Origin: CAWBRT01 sp963819175
GTDB lineage: Bacteria; Acidobacteriota; Terriglobia; Terriglobales; Acidobacteriaceae
Length of the DNA stretch: 64,000 bases
Direction of reading: 5' to 3'
NCBI GenBank assembly: GCA_963819175.1
Contig: CAWFVJ010000015.1
Span: 1 to 64,000 of the forward strand
The notes beneath the pieces are model-generated. The model ran no database searches, was not told the DNA's origin, and saw nothing but the letters and a program-made list of their open reading frames with translations. The translations under genes and the position numbers were made by a program. Positions within the stretch are counted from its first letter, which is position 1. Every line of letters starts with the position of its first letter. Below are positions 25,732 to 35,335 of the stretch, piece after piece.

Positions 25732-27170
25732 TCTCTCGGGATACAGCATCTCTGCATCTCTCGCTATCGCGAACCCTGCTTGGCGTGTGGTTAGCGCTCT
25801 GGCTGAGCCTGGGTGCGGCGGCGCAAACCCGATACGTGCGTCAACAGTCTGACGGCCGTCTTGAACCGGACACGAGCAGCGTCAAGACGAGTCCTCAAGA
25901 CCAGATCAAGCTTGGCAGGCAGGCTGCCGCGCAGGTGGAAAGGCAGTATCCGATACTGCCCGAGTCCAGTCCGGTCACCCAGTACGTGCAGCAGTTGGGG
26001 AGCCGGTTGGCGGCCGTAGCGCCGGGCTACAAGTGGCCATTCCATTTCCGCGTGGTCAACCAGAAAGAGATCAACGCTTTTGCGCTGCCCGGCGGTCAGG
26101 TGTTTGTAAACCTCGGAACGATACAGGCAGCCGATAACGAAGCTCAGCTTGCAGGAGTCATGGCGCATGAGATAGGCCATGTGGTGATGATGCACTCGGC
26201 GCGCGAGGCCGCTGAAACCCGCCCATACCAGATTGCCGGCGCGCTCGGCAGCGCAATTTTCGGCGGTCTTTTCGGAGGCACGGCCATCGGCCAGCTCGCG
26301 CAACTGGGTATTCAGCTAGGCGCCGGGGGCGTGATCATGAAGTATTCGCGCACCGCCGAGACGGAAGCGGATTTGATGGGCGCGCAAATCATGTACAACG
26401 CCGGGTTCAATCCGCAAGCCATGGTGACCTTCTTCGACAAGCTCAAGAAGCGGGGCGGAAGCAGCGTGCCGCAATTCCTCTCCGACCACCCAGACCCCGG
26501 CGACCGGGCCCAAACCATACGGAAAGTCATCTCCAGATTCCCTCCCAAGCAGTACATCCTCGACAGTCCGCAGTTCCAGCAGGTCCACCAGGATGCGCTC
26601 AACGTTCGTGCCTATAGCGCTCAGGAAATTGCTCAACAGCGGCGAAGCGGCGCAAAGGTGAGCGAGGTCAAGGCCACGGACATACGCCCGTCGGCCGCAA
26701 TGCGCCAGTTGGATCAGCCCGGATTCAGCATTTCGTACCCAGCCAATTGGCAGGTGATGAGAGATCGCCTGGGCAACTCGATTGTCATCGCCCCGCCATC
26801 CGGAATTGCGCAGAACCAGATTGCCTATGGCGTCTCCATCGGCACCGCGCAAGGCAACAGCGGGCAGTCTTTCGACCAGATCACGGATGAAATCCTCAGC
26901 ACATTGCAACGCAACAACCCGGATATGCGGACGATCGGCAGTCCAAGACGTATACGGGTCAGCGGCGTGGCCGGAAGGTCTGTGGATTTGAGCGGTGTCT
27001 CACCTATACAAATTCAAAAAGGCCAGCCGGTCGAAGAGCATGACTGGGTGGTGGCGCTGCCGCGCTCCGACGGCTCGGCGCTGTTCATGGTCTATACGGC
27101 GCCGCAGCAGGATTTCACCAAACTGCGGCCCATGTTCGAGGGAATGCTGCGTTCGCTCCAGATGCGGTGA
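25722..27170 (+). CDS. M48-family metalloprotease
   Basis: Secreted or periplasmic zinc peptidase of 482 aa related to BepA/YfgC and Oma1. An N-terminal signal peptide (RTLLGVWLALWLSLGAAAQ) precedes the domain. The zinc site is HEIGH (about residue 149) with the downstream third ligand in ETEADLMGAQIM. Residues 330-480 form a C-terminal domain (FSISYPANWQVMRDRLGNSI) also seen in acidobacterial M48 proteins and unlike the TPR region of BepA. A role in outer-membrane protein quality control is likely by family. The ATG at 25722 lies in a dispersed repeat, so the start may have been altered by repeat insertion; GTG near 25788 is an alternative. Confidence 0.85.
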   Translation: MTFISRDTASLHLSLSRTLLGVWLALWLSLGAAAQTRYVRQQSDGRLEPDTSSVKTSPQDQIKLGRQAAAQVERQYPILPESSPVTQYVQQLGSRLAAVAPGYKWPFHFRVVNQKEINAFALPGGQVFVNLGTIQAADNEAQLAGVMAHEIGHVVMMHSAREAAETRPYQIAGALGSAIFGGLFGGTAIGQLAQLGIQLGAGGVIMKYSRTAETEADLMGAQIMYNAGFNPQAMVTFFDKLKKRGGSSVPQFLSDHPDPGDRAQTIRKVISRFPPKQYILDSPQFQQVHQDALNVRAYSAQEIAQQRRSGAKVSEVKATDIRPSAAMRQLDQPGFSISYPANWQVMRDRLGNSIVIAPPSGIAQNQIAYGVSIGTAQGNSGQSFDQITDEILSTLQRNNPDMRTIGSPRRIRVSGVAGRSVDLSGVSPIQIQKGQPVEEHDWVVALPRSDGSALFMVYTAPQQDFTKLRPMFEGMLRSLQMR

Positions 27171-27636
27171 GGCAAGACCTGGCGGTTTCTGGGTAATTGG
27201 GGATAACGCCTGTTTACGACAACTACCTGCAAAGCATTAATTCCGTCTGTCCGTGATCCGACAGAAATGTGTTTCGGCGGCTTTACTGCTGGAGACCGAT
27301 TGCACGATTTTTATGTCTGGTGTCGGACATATCAAGGCCCCGCAACCCCGCTCTGGGAGCGGTTGTGACCCTCATCACAGACAGCACAAAGGCATTTACC
27401 CTACGCTCTCGTGATTCCTAGGATGCCGAGAATAGCGTCGGCGAGGTCGAGGAAGTCATGAAGCGGCTCAAGCCAGAGGCAAAGATCCTGCTTTACCTGC
27501 TGCATTGGTTTTCCCGAAGAGGCCCAGCGGTGGGGCAAGGGTCGTGCTGTGAAGTGCACAGCCCAAGAAGCCTTCCTAGAGACGCTTCAGCAACTTCTAT
27601 CTTGTGAAAACGCTCGTGGTCGGGGGTCGTGCCTCC
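27171..27636 (+). other. Intergenic region with possible receiver-domain remnant
   Basis: About 465 bp with no intact gene. A hairpin (CCGCAACC...GGTTGTG type, about 27338-27367) may end transcription of the M48 gene. From about 27440 a frame reads VGEVEEVMKRLKPEAKILLY and continues after a shift as FPEEAQRWGKGRAVKCTAQE, then FLETLQQLL. This resembles the last third of a response-regulator receiver, so a truncated regulator may precede the sensor pair that follows. Confidence 0.3.
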
Positions 27637-28632
27637 ATGAGAAAGATGATCAAAACCGGGATCGGCCTGCTCGTCGGCGCTGGGGTCGTTGCCGGTGCTC
27701 TGGCATACTTTCGCAGCACTAAGCCTTTAGGCAAACCTGAGCAAATCACGTTGGCTGTTTCTCCGCAAACTCTATGCCTCTCTGCATATGTGGCTTATGC
27801 AAGAGGCTTCTTTGAGCGCGAAGGCTTGACGGTGATTTGGAAACCCTACGAAAGCGGCAGAGACGCTTTCAAGGCGAATATGGAAGGGGCTGCGGACCTC
27901 AGCATGACCGGGGAGACCCCACTTATGTTTGCAGGGCTTGACGGCGAACGGTTCTTCATTCTCGCTACGATAGCCGATTCCACTAGATACATGAAGATAG
28001 TCGCCAGAAGGAGTCGAGGCATTTCCAAACCCGCGGATCTACAAGGGAAGACCATAGGGGTCGGCAAGGGCGCGACCACCGAGTATTTCCTGCAGGCTTT
28101 CCTCACTTTTAATGGAATCGCCAGAGATCGTGTTCGCACGGTCTATATGAGTCCGACAAAAATGACTGAGCCGTTGCTGAGAGGCGACATCGATGCTGCG
28201 GTGAATCCCCCTCCTCAGGCCACCGAGCAAGAGAGGAGACTCGGAACTGACGGTGTAACATTTGCGAACGAGCAGCTTTATAAAGAAACTTGGAATCTTG
28301 TCGGCAGGCCGGAATTTATCAAGGCGCACCCCGAGTCCGTCAAGAAAGTTCTGCGTGCGCTCATCGAAGCAGAGCGTTACATTGTGCAGAATCCCGACGA
28401 CGCACGGAAAATCACGACCGATTACATTGAGAAGAATGCACCTGACTTCACCGACTACAACTACGACCTAAGAATTGATCGCACCCTGCTCGTCTCTCTC
28501 GAAGAACAGGCGCGGTGGGCCATAGCCACGGGGCTAACCGACAAACGAGAAGTGCCGAACTATCTCAACTTTTTCTATCCCAACAATCTGGAAGCCGTGG
28601 CTCCAGAGTCAGTCGCTCTGAACTACAAGTAG
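27637..28632 (+). CDS. NMT1/SsuA-type substrate-binding lipoprotein-like protein
   Basis: ABC-type periplasmic binding protein of 331 aa (NMT1/THI5-like, TauA/SsuA fold). A single N-terminal hydrophobic segment (IGLLVGAGVVAGALAYF) acts as signal or membrane anchor. Family sequences include AVSPQTLCLSAYVAYARGFF, KANMEGAADLSMTGETP, LQGKTIGVGKGATTEYFLQ and DAAVNPPPQA. There is no permease or ATPase gene nearby. Its stop is five bases before the sensor kinase start, so it is likely the ligand-sensing partner of that kinase and not a transporter part. The ligand is unknown. A GTG at 27604 would add 11 residues. Confidence 0.8.
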   Translation: MRKMIKTGIGLLVGAGVVAGALAYFRSTKPLGKPEQITLAVSPQTLCLSAYVAYARGFFEREGLTVIWKPYESGRDAFKANMEGAADLSMTGETPLMFAGLDGERFFILATIADSTRYMKIVARRSRGISKPADLQGKTIGVGKGATTEYFLQAFLTFNGIARDRVRTVYMSPTKMTEPLLRGDIDAAVNPPPQATEQERRLGTDGVTFANEQLYKETWNLVGRPEFIKAHPESVKKVLRALIEAERYIVQNPDDARKITTDYIEKNAPDFTDYNYDLRIDRTLLVSLEEQARWAIATGLTDKREVPNYLNFFYPNNLEAVAPESVALNYK

Positions 28633-28637
28633 GCGCT

Positions 28638-29506
28638 ATGACAATCGCTTCCCGATTGCGAATGAACGCCCTGGTCACCGTCGGAATGGTGCTTCTCATT
28701 GGATTGGCGGCTGCTGTCTCTTTCAACCTGCAAAGAGAGTCGCGTGAAAGAGGTATCGCTGCAGGTGAGATGTTGGCGCAAGCCTCTGAGTTGCGGAGTC
28801 TCGCCACGGATTTCTTGAAACATCCCGAAGAGCGGTCGAAGCAAGAGTTTGAGCGCATTAAGGATTCCCTAGCGAAAACACTATCGGGAACTGCCAAACA
28901 TCAGTCGCCTCGTGTAACCACCAGAATGCTTCAGAACCTTGCGGATGCGAAGGTTCTCTTTGCGGAACTGGTGGCATCCTCAACGAACGGCGATCCAGCA
29001 TTGGCTCAGGCGCGGCGCGAACTATTGGCCGATGAGATACTCGCACGTACAAACCAAATCTCGTTGGATGCCTCGCGTACTCTTGCGATCAATAACGCTG
29101 AGTTAAAGAGCGTTACCCGGAAGATCACCGTATTCACTGCGATCATTGCGGCAGTCATGGCCATGATCGTTCTCTGGTCATCGGGTAAATTGCGCCGTGC
29201 AATTGCGGCCCCGCTCCAAGCGCTGCGTTCCGGGACGGAACTCGTTGGAACGGGTAATTTGGAGTACCGTGTCGGCACGAAATCCAACGATGAGATTGGG
29301 GATCTTTCACGGTCTTTTGATCGCATGGCCGAGCAGTTGCAGGGCCTGTATGCCTCTTTGCGCCAGGAGCAAGAGAAGCTCGAACAAGCGAAGCGGCATG
29401 TCGAGGATACGGCGGTACAACTGCGGTCAGTCCTTGAGAACATGACCGAACGCCTCTACGTCTGCGATAGCAGCGGGCATCCCATTCTGACAAATGAGGC
29501 GTTTCG
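28638..29506 (+). pseudogene. Sensor histidine kinase, N-terminal part, split by IS21 element
   Basis: N-terminal part of a membrane sensor kinase. TM1 lies near residues 10-30 (ALVTVGMVLLIGLAAAVSF) and a periplasmic helical domain of about 160 residues follows. TM2 (KITVFTAIIAAVMAMIVLW) leads into a HAMP domain (AIAAPLQALRSGTELVGTGN), a coiled coil and the start of a PAS domain (LENMTERLYVCDSSGHPILT). The frame is cut after EAF by the IS21 element. Removing the element and one copy of the 6-bp duplication rejoins it as NEAFRKTFHGTGLPEF in frame with 32043-33066. It is coupled to the upstream binding protein. Confidence 0.88.
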
Positions 29507-29600
29507 TGTCGGACGTCAAGCGTTCTTCCCTATCAACGACAGTCAGAATTCCCGACGGATGTAACTAGTTCTTCCTCTCCTTTCCTTGCTTGAGATGTTG

Positions 29601-29657
29601 TTGCCGGCAGGGCCGGAGCGGAGCCCCGTAGGGGCGGAGCGGAGGGCCTGCCGGCAA
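29601..29657. terminator. Strong hairpin downstream of istB
   Basis: TTGCCGGCAGG (29601-29611) pairs with CCTGCCGGCAA (29647-29657) around a GC-rich loop that contains further inverted CGGAGCGGAG segments. It lies just past the istB stop and probably ends transposon transcription or blocks read-through into it. Confidence 0.55.
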
Positions 29658-29675
29658 CAGCCGGGCGCCGACCAC

Positions 29676-30461
29676 TCACTTTGTTTCGCCGCTGTCGGGT
29701 GCCGTATCCCGATTCTTCTTGGCTTGTTCCATTCGGTAACTCGGGATGTTTAGCTCCAAGATGACGCAGTGATGCACGAGTCGATCAATGGCTGCCGCAG
29801 TGGTCATTGGATCCTTGAAGATCCCCTCCCACTTTGAGAACGGTAGATTGCTTGTCAGCAGAACGCTACCGCGCTCGTAACGCTCCGCCAGCAGTGTGAA
29901 CAGTACCTCCATCTCCTCCCGGCTCTGCTGAACATATCCCATTTCGTCAATAATGAGGCCGTCGTGCTTGGCCAGTTTCTTGATCTCTTTGCTCAGCCTC
30001 AGATCCCGCTTGGCTACCAACAGGTCTTGCACCAGCATGGCGCAGCTTGTGTATTTCACCCTGCGCCCTTGGGCGATCAGTTCATGGCCGAGGGCGCACA
30101 ATAAGTGGCTCTTGCCCGCTCCGGGATTTCCGAATACGAGCAAATTCTCCTTGCAGTCCAAGAAGCTTCCGTCTAATAGCATCTTCAGCTGTCGCCCGGC
30201 CTTGGCGGGTAAGCGCTTCAGATCGAAGTTGGCCAACGTCTTTTCCCGCGGCAGTTCCGACTCTCGCAACAACTTGACGATGCGATTGCGTCGCCGAGCT
30301 TCGCACTCACGTTCGGCTAACTCCAGCAGGTATTGCTCGTAGCTGAGGGTTTCTTTCTCGGCCTGTTGTGCTGCCTCTTCGAAAGCGGCGCGCATCGTCG
30401 GCAGGTGCAGTTCCTTCAGGTTCTCCAGCAACGCCGTTCTGATCTGAGGCGCCGCGCTCAT
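29676..30461 (-). CDS. istB: IS21-family transposition helper ATPase IstB
   Basis: AAA+ helper of 261 aa, DnaC/DnaA-like, that assists the IstA transposase in target capture. Walker A is VFGNPGAGKSHLLCAL and Walker B is GLIIDEMGYVQQ. The C-terminal sensor region LLTSNLPFSKWEGIFKD is typical. Start ATG 30461 has GGGAGG seven bases upstream, and the ATG overlaps the istA stop (ATGA). It is intact. Confidence 0.95.
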   Translation of the reverse strand: MSAAPQIRTALLENLKELHLPTMRAAFEEAAQQAEKETLSYEQYLLELAERECEARRRNRIVKLLRESELPREKTLANFDLKRLPAKAGRQLKMLLDGSFLDCKENLLVFGNPGAGKSHLLCALGHELIAQGRRVKYTSCAMLVQDLLVAKRDLRLSKEIKKLAKHDGLIIDEMGYVQQSREEMEVLFTLLAERYERGSVLLTSNLPFSKWEGIFKDPMTTAAAIDRLVHHCVILELNIPSYRMEQAKKNRDTAPDSGETK

Positions 30462-31957
30462 TGCAACACCTCCCGCACATCGCACAACTGGTCAAACAGC
30501 CCGAGGTCGACTGCGGCCACCTGCACATCCCGGATGGCATCACCGCGGTGGAAGCCAAGCATGGCCTCGATTCGCTCAGCACTGATTTCCTCGATTCCTC
30601 CCTCCAGCAAGGAACGCAATGCCTCGTCTACCTGGACCTCGCTGTCTTTGGCTGCCAACTCCAGAATCTTCAGATACTCCTTGCTGCCCTTGGGCTTGCC
30701 AAGCTGACACTGAAGCACATCGAACACCATGCGGAATCGGCTGGTCGGAAACAACTCATCACGATAACGGTAGTTCTCGAAGGCCCCGGGCTTGCGCACT
30801 AGCCAGTCGATAATGTGGCGGTAATCAACACGATGTTTCCGCCGTCCGCGCAGGCGCGGCATCTGCTCAACCTTTTTCTGGCCATACCAAACTTCCACAT
30901 GATCCATGTACAGGCGTGCTTCCACCTGCTCGCCGATCAACCGGCTTGGCACTGAGTACGCATTCCGATCCGCGTAGATCAAACTGCCCGAATCCACCTT
31001 CACCCGCTCTCGCTTGCAGGACTCCATGCGGCGCTCAGGGAGCAGTCTCATAACCTTCATCTCTTCTGCGAGTCGTTGCTTGCGCCCAGCGTTTAAGCGA
31101 TCGAACAACATCCGCAGAAACCGCTGATACGCTTCCATGCTGGCGAAGTCCCGACTGCCGCGCAGCATCAGTTCCTGCGCTATCGCCCGTTTGAAACGAT
31201 GGTGCCGCTGCTCTACATCGCCGTTCTCATTGCCATGACCGGCTTGCGTTTTTTCAGCCTCCAGTCCGTAATGGCGCATCAGGCCCTTATAGCGCTCCGT
31301 GAACTCGACTGGATCGCTCGTGTTGCTAACCGCTGTCGATAGCCGATCGGTCCGATGCCGCTGCGGAACCTTGCCCAGTTCCCATACCGCGTTCTGGAGT
31401 CCTTCACAAAGACTCTCGAAGCTTTCCGAATAGCACACTGTTCCCGCTTCCCAGTTCGAGTACGTCAGCACGAAGTGATAGATCAAGTGGGGGAAGCTCT
31501 GTCCTTGGATCGTGATGCCCAGCTCTTCCATATGGGTGAAGTCCGACGCTCCCAGTCGGCCTGGCGAATGTTTCTGCGTGAAAAACACCTCCTTGGCCGG
31601 TCCCTCGGTCGCCCGCCAACCCTTCACACGACGCTGCAACGTGCGCAACTGCCCGTCGGCAAACTCGCCTGGGGAACGCCGCTGCAAAAACTCGAATATC
31701 GTCTTGGCTTCCAGCCCGGCGTTGATTTCCAGAAGCTCGCAAATCTCTCCCCAGACTTCGATGAATGGGTCCGGTTGATTCCGCCACCGCGGTGCTACCG
31801 GCAATTCGCTCGGCAGCTTTCCCAGACGCCGATACTTGCGCGCTGTCTTTGCGTCCATTCCCGCCTTCGCTGCCGCCGTTTCTTGATTTCCCGTTGTCTT
31901 CACCAACACAAATAACCTCCGAACCTGCTTGTCAGTGACCAATCCGCCTCCGTCCAT
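30458..31957 (-). CDS. istA: IS21-family transposase IstA
   Basis: DDE transposase of about 499 aa. An N-terminal helix-turn-helix (GNQETAAAKAGMDAKTARKY) is followed by the integrase core with the first Asp in GASDFTHMEELG and the Glu region in NENGDVEQRHHRFKRAI. The C-terminal part contains the IstA SH3-like segment (SGSLIYADRNAYSVPSRLIG). ATG 31957 is used; a TTG at 31981 or 31942 is possible. It appears intact, so the element may still be mobile. Confidence 0.93.
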   Translation of the reverse strand: MDGGGLVTDKQVRRLFVLVKTTGNQETAAAKAGMDAKTARKYRRLGKLPSELPVAPRWRNQPDPFIEVWGEICELLEINAGLEAKTIFEFLQRRSPGEFADGQLRTLQRRVKGWRATEGPAKEVFFTQKHSPGRLGASDFTHMEELGITIQGQSFPHLIYHFVLTYSNWEAGTVCYSESFESLCEGLQNAVWELGKVPQRHRTDRLSTAVSNTSDPVEFTERYKGLMRHYGLEAEKTQAGHGNENGDVEQRHHRFKRAIAQELMLRGSRDFASMEAYQRFLRMLFDRLNAGRKQRLAEEMKVMRLLPERRMESCKRERVKVDSGSLIYADRNAYSVPSRLIGEQVEARLYMDHVEVWYGQKKVEQMPRLRGRRKHRVDYRHIIDWLVRKPGAFENYRYRDELFPTSRFRMVFDVLQCQLGKPKGSKEYLKILELAAKDSEVQVDEALRSLLEGGIEEISAERIEAMLGFHRGDAIRDVQVAAVDLGLFDQLCDVREVLQ

Positions 31958-32042
31958 AAGACCGGAACCAGCTTGGCTCAATTTGTGGTTGGATCGGGAA
32001 TTCTGACTGTCGCCAGCCGGGAATTTCTATTGTCGCCCGTCA

Positions 32043-33066
32043 GTTTCGTAAGACCTTTCATGGAACTGGCCTGCCCGAATTTCCGCAGGCGTTCTCGGAA
32101 CAGATGGAAGTCTTCGACATGGCCGGCAACCCTGTCCCGGTAGAGGACTGGGCACCGGGACGCGCATTACGCGGCGAAACAGTGCGCGGTCTCGAATTTC
32201 GGCTGCGTTTGAAGCACACGGGAGAAGAGATCATCGGTAGCTACAACGCCTCGCCGGTGCTCGACTCACAAGGCAAGGTGGTGATGGCGCTGTTCACCTC
32301 CCAGGACATCACTGGGCGCAAGCAGACCGAACAGGCGCTTCTCCGCAGCGAGAAACTGGCTTCCGTGGGGCGCATGGCAGCGACCATCGCGCATGAAATC
32401 AACAACCCGCTTGAGGCGGTAATGAGTTTGTTGTTCCTTGCTAAGGAAGACCAGGAGCTGCCCGAGTCAGTGCGCCAGCATTTGGAGATAGCTGACGGGG
32501 AGCTGAATCGGATCGCGCATATCACGCGGCAATCGCTTGGTTTCTATCGTGAGTCCAACGCACCAGCGCTCACGTCGGTCAATGCTGTATTGGAATCCAC
32601 GATTGGCTTGCTGAAAAACAGGATCAGAGCCAAACAGGCCGTAATCGAGAAGCAATGGGACGGCGACGTGCAGGTCACCGTTGTCGCTGGCGAGCTTCGG
32701 CAGGTCTTTTCCAATCTCCTAGCCAACAGCCTGGATGCCATCGACGAGAAAGGCTCGATCAAGTTGCGAGTGTCCACTGGCTCAGCCTTTAACAATGGCG
32801 ACCGCTACGTCCGGGTCACAGTGGCCGACAATGGCAAAGGCGTCAGTGCTATTTCGCGGCAGCACATCTTCGAGCCGTTTTTCACGACTAAAGGCACGGT
32901 CGGAACCGGGCTTGGCCTCTGGGTAAGCAAACAGATTATCGACAAGCACGGCGGAACCATTCGCATGCGTTCCAGCATTGAAGGATCGCGTAGGGGCACG
33001 GTGTTCTCAGTCGTTCTGCCAGTCGGTCTTGCGGTAGCGATACGTGGCCAATCCGCAGGGGCGTGA
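32043..33066 (+). pseudogene. Sensor histidine kinase, C-terminal part, split by IS21 element
   Basis: Second part of the kinase that starts at 28638. It continues the PAS domain (FHGTGLPEFPQAFSEQMEVF, then NPVPVEDWAPGRALRGE), then the HisKA domain with the phospho-accepting His in TIAHEINNPLEAV, and the ATPase domain with N box FSNLLANSLDAID, G1 box VTVADNGKGV, F box FEPFFTTK and G2 box GTGLGLWVSKQI. It ends at 33066. Without the IS21 element the whole gene would encode about 629 aa. No receiver gene follows. Confidence 0.88.
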
Positions 33067-33145
33067 GAATAAGGAATCCGATATTGCCCCCGTCAGTATT
33101 GCGGATAATTGTTGATAAATCACCCTCTTGACAGTTTGCAGTGCT

Positions 33146-33730
33146 CTAGCCCTTGCGCAGCTCAGTCAGCACCTGGCGGGCTATTTCCTTTAGCGTGTCG
33201 AAGACTCCTATGCCCTGGTTTGCGATGGCCTCAAAGACATGCTCTTTGCGTCGCATCAATTCTTTCTTGAGGGTTTCCACCGGCAGCGCGTTGGGCAGAT
33301 CGCGTTTGTTCAATTGCAGAACATACGGAATCTGTTGCAGGTCGTAGCCATGTTCCTGAAGGTTCGCCGCGAGGTTGTCGATGGCTTCGATGTTGGCGTC
33401 CACCCGCTCCTGCTGCGAATCGGCGACGAAAACCACGCCGTCCACGCCACGCAGGATCAGCTTGCGGCTGGCGTCATAGTAGATTTGGCCGGGCACCGTG
33501 TACAGGTGAAAGCGTGTGCGGAAGCCGCGAACCGTCCCGAGGTCGAGGGGCAGGAAGTCGAAAAACAGGGTGCGATCGGTTTCGGTCGCAAGCGAGATCA
33601 TCTTGCCCTTCTGGGTCTCGGACGTCTTGTCGTAGATGCGTTGGAGATTCGTCGTCTTGCCCCCAAGACCGGGGCCGTAATAGACGATCTTGCAATTGAT
33701 CTCGCGTGCCGCGAAATTGATGAAGCTCAA
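33146..33730 (-). CDS. mglA: MglA-type small Ras-like GTPase
   Basis: Ras-like GTPase of 194 aa that sets cell polarity and controls gliding or type IV pilus motility in bacteria. G1 is YYGPGLGGKTTNLQRI, the G3 region is YTVPGQIYYDASRKLILRG and G4 is LQLNKRDLP. In MglA the usual Gly of G3 is also displaced, so this is normal. I chose TTG 33730 because AGGAAGAG precedes it and because SFINFAAREINCKIVYYGPG is the family N-terminus at length 195. A longer frame to 33796 is possible. No mglB gene lies beside it. It may act with PilT in this genome. Confidence 0.88.
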   Translation of the reverse strand: MSFINFAAREINCKIVYYGPGLGGKTTNLQRIYDKTSETQKGKMISLATETDRTLFFDFLPLDLGTVRGFRTRFHLYTVPGQIYYDASRKLILRGVDGVVFVADSQQERVDANIEAIDNLAANLQEHGYDLQQIPYVLQLNKRDLPNALPVETLKKELMRRKEHVFEAIANQGIGVFDTLKEIARQVLTELRKG

Positions 33731-33815
33731 TCTCTTCCTCGTACTTGCCTGCTGTTCTGATTGTGCGTCAGCCGCGAGCGTTTTGTCACGAGGCAAACAA
33801 GGTTACCGAAGGCAC

Positions 33816-35195
33816 TTACTTTGCGGCTGGGGGTACTGGATAGTAACCGTCACGCGCGTAAACCCTCAACTTCGGCTGGTTCACCCTGATATCGATGCTC
33901 CGGTATGCCATCGAATTTTTAGGCGCATTGCTGTAATAACCGAGGGTGTACTGGTTGCGAGCCTGCCCGGTCAACCTTGCGTACGCGTTCTCAATGGCGG
34001 CGCGGGTGAGTTCGGCCGCAACCTCGCCTCCGGTGGCGGAGGCATATTTCGGAAGGATATTGCCGTATCCCTGGCGCGGCAGGCGGATCCTCGACAGTTT
34101 GTCATAGAGCGGCATGGCGGCGGTGTCGGCTCCCACGGCGAATACCGTGATGTTGTTGGTCAGCAGCACCTTCTTTACATCTTCGTAGCTGGCGACGCTT
34201 CCTTTTTCGCGCCCGTCGCTGATGATAAACAGGATTTTGCGCCGCGTCGGATCACGGTGCCCGAGATCGGCGCTGGCTTGCAGGACGGCGTCGTTGAGCA
34301 CCGCCGATTCGGGGTACGCGCGATTTTCCATACTGGGTATGTCGCGCCCGACATCGGGAAATTGACGGCCGTTGACGCTGGGGCCGATGGTCATCGGGCT
34401 GTCGCTGATGGCCGGCCCCGAAGGCAGCCCTTGAATCTTGCGTACGGTGCGCAGCGTCGCCGCGGTCTTGTCGCTGAGCGCGCCGAGGAAGTCCTGCTGC
34501 GTGCGGACGGTGTTGCCATAGGTGTAGACCGCCAGCTCGTCGAACTCGGTGAAGGCGCCGGTCAGGGCGCTAAAGGTCTCCTTGATACGGTCAAGCGCGG
34601 TGTTGGGCAAGTTTACGTCGATAATCAGCGCCGCCGAGATCGGAAAGGGATCGCTGGTGAAAAACACGATGTTCTGCTGCACCCCGTTCTCCAGCACGGA
34701 GAAATTCGGACGCAACAGGCCATTGACCAGGCGCCCCTCGCTGTCCTTCACGGTGACAGGGACCTGGACGAAATTGAGTTCCCTGGAGAAGGTAAACAAC
34801 TGCTCCTGCGGTGCCGGCGTGCCCGAAGGCCGCTGGCCGGGCGCAAGAGTGGTAATGGCCGGTTTGGGCGGCGGCGCGGGTTGCTCCGCCGCATTGCCAG
34901 TGGGCTGCCCTGGTGCCGGGGCCGGAGCCGAGCCGGCGTCCGGCGTCGGATGATTCGGAGCCGGGGGAGCTGCTGCTGGAGGCGCGGGGGCACGGTTTTG
35001 CGGCTGGGGAGCGTCGGGAAGCGAATCTTGTCCGCTGGCGGGCAAGGCCGCCATCAGCAGGAGCGGGACTGCCAGCAATGCAAATCCTTTGAACAGGATG
35101 CGTGCTGGAATCCGTGCGCCCATCGGGCGGCTGCCGTGGCCCTGGTCCCCAGTCGTATTCGAATCGGTGGAGCTGAGCAGCAAGCCCATTTTCAT
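33816..35195 (-). CDS. VWFA-related acidobacterial domain protein
   Basis: Secreted protein of 459 aa of the acidobacterial VWFA-related family (TIGR03436). A signal segment (FKGFALLAVPLLLMAALPAS) is followed by a Pro/Ala-rich linker of about 80 residues, an N-terminal beta domain (NFVQVPVTVKDSEGRLVNGL) and a von Willebrand factor A fold (AALIIDVNLPNTALDRIKET, ILFIISDGREKGS). The usual MIDAS DxSxS is DVNLPNT, so metal binding may be lost. The C-terminus NQYTLGYYS and VYARDGYYP is family-typical. GGGAGGAAAG precedes ATG 35195. It is the first of three paralogues in 3.6 kb. Confidence 0.9.
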   Translation of the reverse strand: MKMGLLLSSTDSNTTGDQGHGSRPMGARIPARILFKGFALLAVPLLLMAALPASGQDSLPDAPQPQNRAPAPPAAAPPAPNHPTPDAGSAPAPAPGQPTGNAAEQPAPPPKPAITTLAPGQRPSGTPAPQEQLFTFSRELNFVQVPVTVKDSEGRLVNGLLRPNFSVLENGVQQNIVFFTSDPFPISAALIIDVNLPNTALDRIKETFSALTGAFTEFDELAVYTYGNTVRTQQDFLGALSDKTAATLRTVRKIQGLPSGPAISDSPMTIGPSVNGRQFPDVGRDIPSMENRAYPESAVLNDAVLQASADLGHRDPTRRKILFIISDGREKGSVASYEDVKKVLLTNNITVFAVGADTAAMPLYDKLSRIRLPRQGYGNILPKYASATGGEVAAELTRAAIENAYARLTGQARNQYTLGYYSNAPKNSMAYRSIDIRVNQPKLRVYARDGYYPVPPAAK

Positions 35196-35335
35196 TTACT
35201 TTCCTCCCCGGCGCGACTTCTTCAGCTCTGGAACACAACAGACCGGCGAACTTTGCTCTCTAAGTTAATAGGTTCGGCGCGGCAAATGCAACTGCGGCAC
35301 TGTCAGCAGAGCACACCGTGCGAACGTGGAACGCT

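Larger units (their letters stand above)
29507..32042. mobile_element. IS21-family insertion sequence in a sensor kinase gene
   Basis: 2,536-bp element carrying istA and istB. Outer imperfect ends are TGTCGGACGTCAA and, inverted, TGACGGGCGACAA. An inner 19-bp repeat (core GACAGTCAGAATTCCCG) is perfect at 29537-29555 and 31994-32012, matching the multiple terminal repeats of IS21 elements. The target duplication GTTTCG lies at 29501-29506 and 32043-32048. Excision of element plus one duplication restores the kinase frame, so the boundary is well supported and the insertion is recent. Confidence 0.93.
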
